Shown here piece by piece: positions 25,749-33,892 of a stretch of DNA of 64,000 bases (the stretch's first letter is position 1; each line of letters starts with the position of its first letter). A model generated the notes under the pieces. The model was not told the DNA's origin. It worked only from the letters and a program-made list of their open reading frames with translations, and made no database searches. This stretch comes from DATFQE01 sp963739085 (GTDB taxonomy: Bacteria > Actinomycetota > Thermoleophilia > Gaiellales > Gaiellaceae), in contig CAVTZA010000012.1 of NCBI GenBank assembly GCA_963739085.1, positions 62,001-126,000 of the forward strand, written 5' to 3'. A program made the position numbers and the translations under genes.

Positions 25749-27113
25749 TCACGTCGTGAGCTCCCCCAGCCAGCGCAGCGCTCTCAGGCCCGGGGCGAAG
25801 CAGTACTCGCCGCCGCGCGTGACGACGAAGGGCGGCAGTTCCTGCAGGCGGCGGCGGATGGGCTCCTGGGGGATTGTGAAGCTGCTGGATCCTTCATTCG
25901 GTCCGACGAGGGGGTCCTTCTCGGCCGGGGCGCCGATGAAGATGCCGTCGTTGAGCCATTGGGTCTTGACGAACTCGAACTGGCGCTTCAGGTGCGCGCC
26001 GGCGAACACGAAGATGATCCCGCGGTCCTCGCCGTCGTCCTCGAGCACCCCTTCGGGCAGCATCGGCCCGTAGCTCGTGCCGCGGCGAATCATGCGGTGG
26101 AGGCGGACGTTGACGCTTCCTTCGTCGTCGAGCGCGTCCCGCGGGTTGGCGCGGCGTGCGTGCGCGCCGGCAGGGCACTTGAACCCACGCAGATCGTCAC
26201 CGTAGAGGAAATCGTTGTTGCGCTTCGGGTCGGCGCCGAGCTGGGGATCGTCGCGCTCGGGGGAGAGCGCCAGGGGCGCCCCGCTCTGCCAGCGTCCGAC
26301 CATCTTCGCGCCCAGCAACGCCTCCTCTTCGCGGCTCGCTGCCTTCGCGTGCAGGTACTGCCGGTAGGCCGCGACCCGCGTGTGCAGCTTGCGGAAGACG
26401 ACGTAGGTGCCGTTGCGGCCGAGCACCTCGGGGGTCGGCATCGGCGGCAGCTCTCCCGTCTCGTCCGGGTAGCCGAGGACGATCTCGCCGGCCTTGATCG
26501 GCCGCTCCTTCGGGTTGGAGGGCGAGATCCCGCTTCCTTCGACCGCAGGCTGGCCAATGCCGTCCTTGAAGCCGAAGGAGGTGCGTCCGGTCGGGAGCTG
26601 GTAGCAGTCCTGGCGCCAGATCACCTCGACGCCGGGCAGCTGCTCGTGCGCGTTCCGTGCCCGCTCGGCGAGCTCCTCCAAGCGTGCCGCATCGGGCGAG
26701 AGCACCGCCAGCGCGACGTGCACGTCGGCCGTTCCGAGCGGCTTCTCCCAGTGCTCGGGGCTGCTCTCGCCGACGTCGCCGAGCTCGGCCGCGCGCGCCG
26801 CCATCCCCTGCTGGAACTCCGGCGCGAAGCTGTCGAGCGAGTCCTGCGGTACGCCCAGCGCCTCGAGACCGTGGTAGGTGAAGGCGACCGTGATCCAGGC
26901 GTCGTCCGCCGGATCCGCCGTCGGCCGTCCGGAGTCGACCCACGGGTGCAGACGCCGCACCAGCTCCCGTCCCGCCGCTCGGTCGTCGATGCGGAGCAGC
27001 AGATACCTGCCCACATAGGGCGAGGGTCGCTCGTGCAGCGCGCCGCTCTGGATGTCGTCCAGCTCGAGGCCGGCGCCCTCGCCGGCGGTCGGCGTGCTCT
27101 CGGTCATCCCCAT
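25749..27113 (-). CDS. Dyp-type heme peroxidase
   Basis: The 454-residue protein matches dye-decolorizing peroxidases. The GxxDG motif (SFGFKDGIGQP) supplies the distal Asp; the proximal heme His is in GAHARRANPRDAL; the distal Arg is in RMIRRGTSYGPML. The length suits the larger, non-encapsulated class of the family. There is no twin-arginine signal, so it should be cytoplasmic. It oxidises phenolic or dye substrates with hydrogen peroxide; the natural substrate is unknown. Its start overlaps the DUF4331 stop by one base (TGATG), so the two are co-translated. Confidence 0.93.
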   Translation of the reverse strand: MGMTESTPTAGEGAGLELDDIQSGALHERPSPYVGRYLLLRIDDRAAGRELVRRLHPWVDSGRPTADPADDAWITVAFTYHGLEALGVPQDSLDSFAPEFQQGMAARAAELGDVGESSPEHWEKPLGTADVHVALAVLSPDAARLEELAERARNAHEQLPGVEVIWRQDCYQLPTGRTSFGFKDGIGQPAVEGSGISPSNPKERPIKAGEIVLGYPDETGELPPMPTPEVLGRNGTYVVFRKLHTRVAAYRQYLHAKAASREEEALLGAKMVGRWQSGAPLALSPERDDPQLGADPKRNNDFLYGDDLRGFKCPAGAHARRANPRDALDDEGSVNVRLHRMIRRGTSYGPMLPEGVLEDDGEDRGIIFVFAGAHLKRQFEFVKTQWLNDGIFIGAPAEKDPLVGPNEGSSSFTIPQEPIRRRLQELPPFVVTRGGEYCFAPGLRALRWLGELTT

Positions 27114-28243
27114 CAGTGGTGCTCAGGGGGCTCGGGCGGATCCGGATTGGCGGGCGCGAGGTAGGGGAAGCTGCGCGAGGCGGGCCTCGTCGACCGGTCG
27201 ACGCCGTCGCGGATCACGGGGCCGTTGCCGGCGTTGATCAGCAGCGTGAAGATCGTGTCCATGACGTCGTCGTTGAGCGCTCGTCCACCGCACGTCTCGT
27301 GTGCCCGGCCCTCGCGGGCAGCGCGCTCGATCTCCAGGAACGAGCCCTGCTCGGCGTACGGCTTGCCGGGGTCGACGACGAGGTAGTCGGCGAGAACGAG
27401 CTCGGTCAGCGGGTGGGTGCCGTTACCGTCCGCGGGCCAGTCCGTCTTGCCGTCGAGGCCGTCCCAGAAGGCGAGATTGGCGTTGAGCCGCGCCCGGTAT
27501 GCGCCCTGGTAACCATCGGCGAGGTGGAACGCGTCCTCCATGTTGTAGAGATCGCGGATCTCGAGGTCGCGGTTGACCGGATCGAACTGCTTCGGCGCGA
27601 GCATCAGGTTCTTCACCTCGGGCCTGCCGACCCGCTCGATCCGCACCGCGAGCTTGCCCCGCGTCAGCGTCTCCGCGACTACCGCGACCAGCTCTACATC
27701 GTTCAGGAACTGCGCACAGTCGACCTCGACGACGAGGCTGAGGACGTTCTTACCGTCCATGTAGATCGCGCCCGGATCGGTGAACGCGAGCTTGCCGGTC
27801 GCGATCGTCTTCAGCGCCGCCGGGGCGTCCATGATGAACGAGTCCCAGCGCGGGCCGGCAAACACACGCACGCCATGACCGGAACCGCCCTGCTCGTCGT
27901 TGACCCGAAAGGTGACCGTGTCGCCCGCCGGCGTCGTGCAGACGCCTTCCTGCCCTCGCGCGCCGTCGCCCGCGGCGGGATCGGAAAACACGCAGTCGAA
28001 CACGAACTCTTCCTCGGCGACCGCGAACGGCGCAGGATCGCTCGGGGCTCCCGCCGCGAGCGGGCGCAACCGGAAGCGGTAGACAAGCCCGTCCGAGAAC
28101 AGCGCCGAGGGCTGCGCAAACGGGAGCGTGTTCTGCACGAGCACGAGATGCCCCTGCCGCTCTGGGCTTGGAAACGCGTACACGTCCGTGATGTCCGCGA
28201 TCGGCTCCGCCAGCGCCCGAGGTCCCGAGATGTGATCCGACAT
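27113..28243 (-). CDS. DUF4331 family protein
   Basis: The 376-residue protein begins MSDHISGPRALAEPIADITD, the usual start of DUF4331 proteins, and contains ITDVYAFPSPERQGHLVLVQ, MDGKNVLSLVVEVDCAQFLN and ADYLVVDPGKPYAEQGSFLE. Family members are often secreted and of unknown function, but no signal peptide is seen here. The conserved tail GGRALNDDVMDTIFTLLINA suggests a complete protein. It is co-translated with the Dyp peroxidase and may act on or protect its substrate; that is inference. Confidence 0.88.
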   Translation of the reverse strand: MSDHISGPRALAEPIADITDVYAFPSPERQGHLVLVQNTLPFAQPSALFSDGLVYRFRLRPLAAGAPSDPAPFAVAEEEFVFDCVFSDPAAGDGARGQEGVCTTPAGDTVTFRVNDEQGGSGHGVRVFAGPRWDSFIMDAPAALKTIATGKLAFTDPGAIYMDGKNVLSLVVEVDCAQFLNDVELVAVVAETLTRGKLAVRIERVGRPEVKNLMLAPKQFDPVNRDLEIRDLYNMEDAFHLADGYQGAYRARLNANLAFWDGLDGKTDWPADGNGTHPLTELVLADYLVVDPGKPYAEQGSFLEIERAAREGRAHETCGGRALNDDVMDTIFTLLINAGNGPVIRDGVDRSTRPASRSFPYLAPANPDPPEPPEHH

Positions 28244-28337
28244 CGTCTCCTCCCCGTCGCCGGCGCCCGGCTAGTCGGCCGCCTGGTCGAGCAGCGGCTT
28301 CAGCGCAGGATGCTGGAGCGCCTCGCCGGCCTCCGGA

Positions 28338-28823
28338 TCATCGAGCACCCGCTGGAACGCGTCGTTCACTCGCAAGGGCTTTCCTGATCTCCTTGACGGT
28401 GCCTCCGTAATTCCGCTGATACGCCGCCGCCGTCTCCTGAGCGCCGAGGATGAACGCCTTCAGCGCCTCGAGGTCAGGCAGGCCTTCGTAGCCCTCGGCG
28501 TGCCGGAAGACGACGTCGAAGAGCGCCAGCGTCGGCCCTGACGTGAAGAAGTCGTCCATGTAGGCGTCCCAGGACCCGTCGAAGCTCGTGATGAACGCGA
28601 GCTGCTTGTCGCCGTCGAACAGAACGAACCTCGCCTCGTGAATCGTCGTGACCGCCATGCCGTAGTCGCCGGGCCGGTACCCCGGCGTGTCCTGCAGATC
28701 CCGAAGCGCAGCTCGGAGGCCTTCACCCTCGCCGGGCTTGACACGGAAGAACAGGCTGAACTCGCTCGTCGGGCCGACCGAAAGGCCCGGGCGAGCCGTC
28801 CCCGTTTCATGCTGACATCCCAC
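28338..28823 (-). CDS. conserved protein of the Dyp/DUF4331 operon, 3' end frameshifted
   Basis: The 161-residue frame contains EFSLFFRVKPGEGEGLRAAL, ARFVLFDGDKQLAFITSFDG and WDAYMDDFFTSGPTLALFDV, which look like a ferredoxin-fold (dimeric alpha-beta barrel) protein; such folds include heme-associated enzymes related to Dyp peroxidase. Near 28375 one extra T in CCCTTGCG changes the frame: removing it continues the protein as LRVNDAFQRVLDDPEAGEAL and on to a stop at 28271. The start (GTG 28823, ribosome site GGGAGGG) is not certain. It is the first gene of the island operon. Confidence 0.72.
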   Translation of the reverse strand: MGCQHETGTARPGLSVGPTSEFSLFFRVKPGEGEGLRAALRDLQDTPGYRPGDYGMAVTTIHEARFVLFDGDKQLAFITSFDGSWDAYMDDFFTSGPTLALFDVVFRHAEGYEGLPDLEALKAFILGAQETAAAYQRNYGGTVKEIRKALASERRVPAGAR

Positions 28824-29144
28824 CGCCCTCCCTCGAATTCATAGGTCTGCGCGACAACGAGGTGACCGAGTCGGACACTAGTCACGACCGCCGGCAGTGT
28901 GATTGTTTTCAGCTCTCACAGCTCCTCGCGAGGGGCGACGAAAAACTCGACGCTGAGCCCAATCAGCTCAGCTGGAGATCCACCCATCCGAGCCGTGCCC
29001 GAGAACCACGCTGCAGCCCGCTACGCGCCGTGTTTGGAGCCAGCCGTCCGGCCTGGAAGAGAATGGCAAGGCCGATCATTGCCAAGTTAGCCTGTCGTCG
29101 CCCGCTCGGCCAACGGACTGCCGGCGATTAGCAGGGCTTTTTGA
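28824..29144. other. intergenic stretch between island operon and tRNA-Val
   Basis: About 320 bases without a supported gene. It should contain the promoter of the minus-strand operon that starts at 28823 and the 3' flank of tRNA-Val. I see no integrase fragment, no strong terminator after the tRNA and no repeat of the GTTCGC type here. Confidence 0.5.
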
Positions 29145-29217
29145 TGGGCGGTACTGGGCTCGAACCAGTGACCCCCAGCTTGTCGAGCTGGTGCTCTCCC
29201 AACTGAGCTAACCGCCC
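29145..29217 (-). tRNA. tRNA-Val (anticodon GAC)
   Basis: A complete 73-nt cloverleaf read on the minus strand: acceptor GGGCGGT pairs with ACCGCCC, then TA, D-stem GCTC/GAGC, anticodon stem CCAGC/GCTGG with loop TCGACAA (anticodon GAC, valine), variable loop, T-arm ACTGG TTCGAGC CCAGT, discriminator A. CCA is not encoded. Position 33 is C, not the almost universal U. Its 3' half is repeated three times at lower coordinates, which marks it as the insertion target of mobile elements. Confidence 0.95.
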
Positions 29218-29302
29218 CGGCGCAGGTAACGATAGCCGACTTCGCGCCCGGTTCGCCCGCGCGGAAAGCTCGCACAGAGCCCGGTCCGCCGCGGAGGACG
29301 CC

Positions 29303-30526
29303 CTAGAAGATCTCCGGGCACCAGGGCGCGATCGGCGTCCGGAAGAGGTCGTCGGCCCGCTCGACCGCACCGTCTGCAAGCTCTTCGAGGCGCCCCGCTC
29401 GCTCGAGCTGCCTGAACGTGAAGCCGCCGAGATAGGTCGAGCCGAGGTCGGCGACGTCGATCCGAAGCTCCGGCTCGCCGTCGAAGCGCGAGACGGCGGC
29501 CTCGCCGCCCGACGCCTCCAGGCGCCACACGCCTGCATTGGCCGGCAGGAAGGAGTCGGTCAGGTCGAGCGTCACCGCGCCGTCCGCGGCGTACGAACGG
29601 GCGACCAGCGCCCGCTCGGTGTCGACGATGCGCAACCAGAGTCCGTCGCCGAAGCGCGGGTGGAGGCGACGCGGCTCGGTGACGAGCAGGAACAGCGGAT
29701 GGTCGATCGGGACGTGCCAGGCCTCGATCCTCTGGACGAGGTCGACGGCGAACAGGTAGCGCCAGAGCTCCCGGTCGGCCGGCGGCGACGTCGCGATCGC
29801 CTCGATCACGCGAAGCGCTGACCGCGTGAGGCCGTCCTTCCAGTCGTCCTTCACCCGGTAGCGCGCGTAGGCCACGTCCTCGCCGTCGAGCTCGAGGACG
29901 GCGAAGTAACGCGGACCGGCGCCGTGCCGGTGGTGCTCTGGATCCGGGAGCCGGTACTCGCGCCACCAGGCCTCGGTGCGGGCGAACATGCCCGGGACGG
30001 CGCGGCGGGCGCGGTCGTAGATCGGCGGTAGGACGCGAGCTGCCTCGTCCTCGTCCACCAGTCGGATGCGACCGCGGAGCGGTGGGTCGTCGCGGAAGCG
30101 CATCCGATCCCGTTCCGCCTCGATCGCAACCCGGAGCGTCGCCACGCCGTAGCCGTAGCGGCCGTAGATCGGCTCCTCCGATGCCCACAGGATCGCGAGC
30201 GGCTCCCCGCGGGCGGCGATCGCGTCCAGCTCGGCCCGCATCAGTCGGTTGAGGATCCCGCGCCGGCGATGCGTGGGCAGGACGCCGACGAGCGTGACTC
30301 CCGCGGCGACGGCCTCGCCGCCCGGAACCGTGAGCGTCAGCGCGATGTCGGCGGCGGTGCCGACAATGGCGTCGCCGTCGTACGCCGCGAACATCCGCTC
30401 GCGGTCGAGGACACGCTCGTCGCGCTCGGCGTCCTCCTCGCGCAGCGCCTCCTGGAACGCCGTGGCCCCTGTCTCGAGGAAACGGCGAACCTGCTCGACG
30501 GGCGGGGTGCGGACCTCTATCGCCAC
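29303..30526 (-). CDS. Eis-like GNAT N-acetyltransferase
   Basis: The 407-residue protein fits the Eis family (two GNAT folds and an SCP2-like C-terminal domain), whose members acetylate aminoglycosides, lysines or other amines with acetyl-CoA. The acetyl-CoA loop is VGVLPTHRRRGILNRLMRAE, the next conserved stretch is LWASEEPIYGRYGYGVAT, and the C-terminus ends in APWCPEIF; in Eis proteins the C-terminal carboxylate serves as general base. Substrate cannot be predicted. It starts from an ATA/GTG-poor region at 30526 with no neighbour in the same operon. Confidence 0.9.
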   Translation of the reverse strand: MAIEVRTPPVEQVRRFLETGATAFQEALREEDAERDERVLDRERMFAAYDGDAIVGTAADIALTLTVPGGEAVAAGVTLVGVLPTHRRRGILNRLMRAELDAIAARGEPLAILWASEEPIYGRYGYGVATLRVAIEAERDRMRFRDDPPLRGRIRLVDEDEAARVLPPIYDRARRAVPGMFARTEAWWREYRLPDPEHHRHGAGPRYFAVLELDGEDVAYARYRVKDDWKDGLTRSALRVIEAIATSPPADRELWRYLFAVDLVQRIEAWHVPIDHPLFLLVTEPRRLHPRFGDGLWLRIVDTERALVARSYAADGAVTLDLTDSFLPANAGVWRLEASGGEAAVSRFDGEPELRIDVADLGSTYLGGFTFRQLERAGRLEELADGAVERADDLFRTPIAPWCPEIF

Positions 30527-30598
30527 GGAGAACGAGCGTAGCGCCGCACCCGAGAGCGGCCTGCACGACCCCCTTCCGAAAAGTGTGAAAAACTCCTC

Positions 30599-30627
30599 TT
30601 GGAAAATGAGCTTTATCGACGTAAGGT
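30599..30627 (+). promoter_or_regulatory. candidate promoter for the secreted-protein operon
   Basis: TTGGAA and TAAGGT are separated by 17 bases in a notably AT-rich stretch 40 bases before the GTG at 30667. The spacing suits a sigma-70-type promoter; the match to consensus is moderate. A GGGGG ribosome site follows at about 30655. Confidence 0.45.
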
Positions 30628-30666
30628 GAAGCTTCTTAGGTAGCTAAACGAAGTTGGGGGATCGGT

Positions 30667-31441
30667 GTGGCCGCTACCACCGAGAGAGAGTGCGCGCTGA
30701 CGTCGCCCGGGCGGCGACATCGGAGCCTGGTCCGCGTCGTCGTGGTGACGGCGGCACTCTCTCTCGCGGCGGTCGCTCTTGCGAGCGCGACCGCCTTCGC
30801 GCAGGGGACGCCTTCTCCGCCCGACCTTGACGGTTCCGAAGCCCGATCCGGCGCCCCCGCCTGCACCGCCGAAGCCACCACCACCCCCGGCGAAACGAAG
30901 CCGCCGCCGCCGCCGCCTCCACCACCCCCGGCTCCTCCGCCGGCGGCGACGCCGCCTGCGCCGGCCGTTGCGGTGCCGCCGCCTTCCTCAAGCAGGGCAC
31001 AACGGCCGTCCCCCGCGAAGCGCCGTGCGCGCGGCAAAGGCGGAGGCGAGGGCGCGCGCGCAGGCCAAAGCGAAGGCCAGAGGCCAAGGCGAAGGCCGAG
31101 GCCAAGGCGAAGGCACAGGCGAAGACCAAAGCGATCGCGCGCGCGAAGGCCAGGGCCCGGAAGCGAGCGCGTGAGCGGCAGCGTGCGGCTGCTGTGCAAG
31201 AAAGGGCGGTGCCGGAACTCGTCGAGCAGGCGCCAGGGCGGGCAGAGACTGCCGGTGGAACGGCGGAGCAGGCCGACGCCCCCTCCCCGCTCGTCCAGGC
31301 CGTCGTCTTGCCGTCCTGGGGGGCGCGCTCCTGCTCCTGATCTTGGAGACTGTACCGCCCCTCAGGCGCGCAGCGAGCGCCGGGTATGGGCGGCTCCGTC
31401 GCGGCGTCGGTGCACATTCGGGGGGTCGAGCGACGTCGTGA
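30667..31441 (+). pseudogene. secreted proline- and alanine/lysine-rich protein, multiply frameshifted
   Basis: The first frame gives a clear signal peptide (VVVVTAALSLAAVALASATA then FAQ). After that, coding character moves between frames: PKPDPAPPPAPPKPPPPP, then another Pro run, then an Ala/Lys/Arg repeat (KAKAEAKAKAQAKTKAIARA), then Glu/Ala-rich sequence, and finally a hydrophobic segment ALLLLILETVPPLRR before a TGA at 31439 that overlaps the GTG of the next gene. Joined, these make a typical cell-wall-spanning surface protein: signal, Pro-rich and helical stalk, C-terminal membrane anchor. At least four frame changes are needed, several at C or G runs of five or six. Sequence error is likely. 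Confidence 0.55.
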
Positions 31442-33624
31442 GGCGTCGGTGGCTGCGGCGGGTGGTATGCGCGGTTGCGCTCTCCCTCGGTCTGCTGAGC
31501 GCGGCGGGCGCGAGCGGAGCACCCGGCGACTCGTATACCGCCGGCTCGGCCCCGACCGACGTCAAGCCGTCGACGGCGACGACCTTCACCATCCAGCTCA
31601 AGAACGACGCCGCCTCGCCGAACCGAGCGGAACGCGCGCGGGTCGGAATCGCAACGGGGTTCGTCGTGGACGCGCCGAGCGTGACGGCCTTGACGAGCGC
31701 GGCCGGAACGTGCGTCGTGTCCACGTGGGTGGCCGACGGCGCGCTGATCGCCGACGGCCGGATCAATCTCAGACGCCCAGCCGGTGGCCCGCCGAACGAG
31801 CTTTGCCCCGGGGCCGTGCTGACCGTCACCTTCACTGCGACGGCGCCCGCATCCGACTCCGTCGGCGCCTGGACGACCGAGCTGGTGCGCACGGACGCGT
31901 TCGCGCTCGTGGGCAACCAGCCCGGGGTCAAGGTGGACGGGACGGCGCCGACGACGACGATTACGAGCAGCCCCCCCGTGCTTGCCGCGTCAGCGTCCGC
32001 AGCGATCGTACTCGCCGCCGACGAGCCGGTCGCGGGCTTCGAATGCCGGCTCGACGCTGCTGCCTCGTTCACGGCGTGCCCATCGACCGTCAGGTATACG
32101 CAGCTCGCGGAGGGTTCTCATACCTTCCGAGCACGCGGAGTCGACATGGCCGGCAACGTCGGCCCCGAGACCACTCGCACCTGGACGATCGACACGCTCG
32201 CGCCCGACACGGCGATCACATCAGCGCCGAGCTCACAGACGAACAGCCGCTCGGCGAGCATCGCTTTCGGGTCCACCGAGGCGGGCTCCACGTTCGAGTG
32301 CCGGCTGGATGCCGCGGCGTTCGCCGCGTGCACGTCGCCCGCGGTCCTGAACGACCTCGGCGACGGACCGCACACTTTCCGGGTCCGCGCCACCGACCGC
32401 GCTGGAAACGTCGACACGACGCCGGCGTCGCACACATGGACGGTCGAGACGCGCCCGCCCACGACGACGATCACGAGCGGCCCGAACGTGCTTGCCGCGT
32501 CGGCGTCCGCGGCGTTCGTCCTCGCCGCCGACGAGCCCGTCGCGCGCTTCGAATGCCGGCTCGACGCCGTTTCCTCGTTCACCGCGTGCCTGTCGACGGT
32601 CACGTACACGCAGCTCGCGGACGGTTCTCACACGTTCCGGGCGCGCGGGGTGGACATGGCCGGCAACGTCGGCGCCGAGACCTCTCGGACGTGGACGATC
32701 GACACGACCGCGCCCGACACGACGATCAAGTCAGGCCCGTCGCCGTCCGTCGACCGGGGCGACGCGACGTTCGACTTCGCGGCGACCGAAGCCGGGGCGC
32801 GCTTCGAATGCTCACTGGACAGCGCCGCGTTCGCGTCGTGCGCGAGCCCGCTCGTTCTCACCGAGCTTCCCGACGGCCGTCACACGCTCCGCGTGCGCAG
32901 TCTGGACGTGGCCGGCAATGTCGATTCGAGCCCGGCGGCCTACGACTGGATCGTCTCGCGGCCGGCGCCTTCGCCCCCGCCGGCGCCGCCTGCTGAGCCC
33001 GACCGAGTGCCGCCGAGCGAGGTACGAGGCGCATCCGCACGACCCGGCGACGCTCGCGTGACGGTCAGATGGACGCCACCGGCCGATTCGGATCTCGACC
33101 GCGTCGTGGTCGTCCGAATCAGCCCTGGCAAGAGCGCGCGCAGCAGTTCCGTCTACCAGGGCACAGGCACTGCCTTGGTCGATCGCGGCGTCAAGAACGG
33201 CGTTCGCTACCGCTACCGGATCACAACGCGCGACCGAGCAGGGAACAGCTCAGCCGGCGTCGAGGTCGCCGCCACGCCGCAGGCGCCGCTGATCGCGCCG
33301 CGCAACGGCGCGAGCGTTTTCGCCCCGCCGGTCCTGCTCTGGCAGCCGACGCCCCGGGCGACCTACTACAACGTCCAGCTCTGGCGGGTGCGGGCGGGCG
33401 GGCAGCAGCAGGCGGCAAAGCCCGTGAAGGTGCTGAGCGCCTGGCCGTCGACGCCGCGGCTCAAGCTGAGGGCACGCTGGGTGTATCTCGGCAAGAACTA
33501 CCGGCTGGCCCCCGGCAGCTATCGCTGGTTCGTCTTCCCGGGCTTCGGGAAGCGTTCCGAGGCTCGCTACGGCGCCCTCGTCGGCCAGAGCGCCTTCACG
33601 GTCAAGGCGCGGAAAGCGCTCTAG
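31438..33624 (+). CDS. large secreted protein with Ig-like repeats and a fibronectin type III domain
   Basis: This 728-residue protein has a signal peptide (VRRRWLRRVVCAVALSLGLL then SAAGASG), an N-terminal domain of about 130 residues, then four Ig-like repeats of about 80-90 residues with the pattern TTTITSGPN ... FECRLDAAAFAACTSPAVL ... GPHTFRVRATDRAGNVD, each with a probable disulfide. A Pro-rich hinge leads to an FN3 domain (VTVRWTPPADSDLDRVVVVR, then YRYRITTRDRAGNS) and a C-terminal domain ending SAFTVKARKAL. Such repeats are adhesive or spacer modules on the cell surface. GTG 31438 overlaps the stop of the upstream secreted protein gene, so both belong to one operon. The longer frame back to 30667 is an artefact. 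Confidence 0.85.
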   Translation: MRRRWLRRVVCAVALSLGLLSAAGASGAPGDSYTAGSAPTDVKPSTATTFTIQLKNDAASPNRAERARVGIATGFVVDAPSVTALTSAAGTCVVSTWVADGALIADGRINLRRPAGGPPNELCPGAVLTVTFTATAPASDSVGAWTTELVRTDAFALVGNQPGVKVDGTAPTTTITSSPPVLAASASAAIVLAADEPVAGFECRLDAAASFTACPSTVRYTQLAEGSHTFRARGVDMAGNVGPETTRTWTIDTLAPDTAITSAPSSQTNSRSASIAFGSTEAGSTFECRLDAAAFAACTSPAVLNDLGDGPHTFRVRATDRAGNVDTTPASHTWTVETRPPTTTITSGPNVLAASASAAFVLAADEPVARFECRLDAVSSFTACLSTVTYTQLADGSHTFRARGVDMAGNVGAETSRTWTIDTTAPDTTIKSGPSPSVDRGDATFDFAATEAGARFECSLDSAAFASCASPLVLTELPDGRHTLRVRSLDVAGNVDSSPAAYDWIVSRPAPSPPPAPPAEPDRVPPSEVRGASARPGDARVTVRWTPPADSDLDRVVVVRISPGKSARSSSVYQGTGTALVDRGVKNGVRYRYRITTRDRAGNSSAGVEVAATPQAPLIAPRNGASVFAPPVLLWQPTPRATYYNVQLWRVRAGGQQQAAKPVKVLSAWPSTPRLKLRARWVYLGKNYRLAPGSYRWFVFPGFGKRSEARYGALVGQSAFTVKARKAL

Positions 33625-33739
33625 ACGCGCTCGAGCGGCGCGTAGTCGAGCGCGAGCCGCCGCTCCGAGCGAGCCGGAGGCATGGATCAACGTGAGCCGC
33701 TCCCGCGCCCGGGTCATGCCGACGTAGGCGAGTCGCCGC
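33621..33739 (-). pseudogene. fragment of a second pcrA/uvrD helicase gene
   Basis: On the minus strand two pieces of a PcrA-type helicase are fused: LAYVGMTRARERLTLIHASG, then, after a deletion of about 280 bases and a frame change, SERRLALDYAPLERV and stop. The full gene at 36058 has LAYVGMTRAQERLTLIHASA and SERQLALDYAPLERV. The silent differences show this is an old, diverged copy, not an assembly duplicate. Its stop codon shares bases with the stop of the Ig-like gene. Confidence 0.8.
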
Positions 33740-33769
33740 AGGACAAGACGCCCCGGGCGAGGCGATCCA

Positions 33770-33876
33770 GCTCTGGCGGCTCGAACAAGTACCGCGCCGG
33801 GCTGGGCGAGAGCTCATTCACGGTCAAGGCGAAGACGGCCCGGAAAGCCACGAAGAAGACCGCCATGCGCCGCTGA
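33770..33876 (+). pseudogene. orphan 3' end of an Ig-like secreted protein gene
   Basis: The last codons read SNKYRAGLGESSFTVKAKTA and a basic tail ending KKTAMRR. The complete gene just upstream ends with YGALVGQSAFTVKARKAL. This is therefore a second copy of the same C-terminal region without the rest of its gene, separated from the first by the helicase fragment. It has no start codon or ribosome site of its own. Confidence 0.65.
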
Positions 33877-33892
33877 GCGTACGCTGGCGGTC

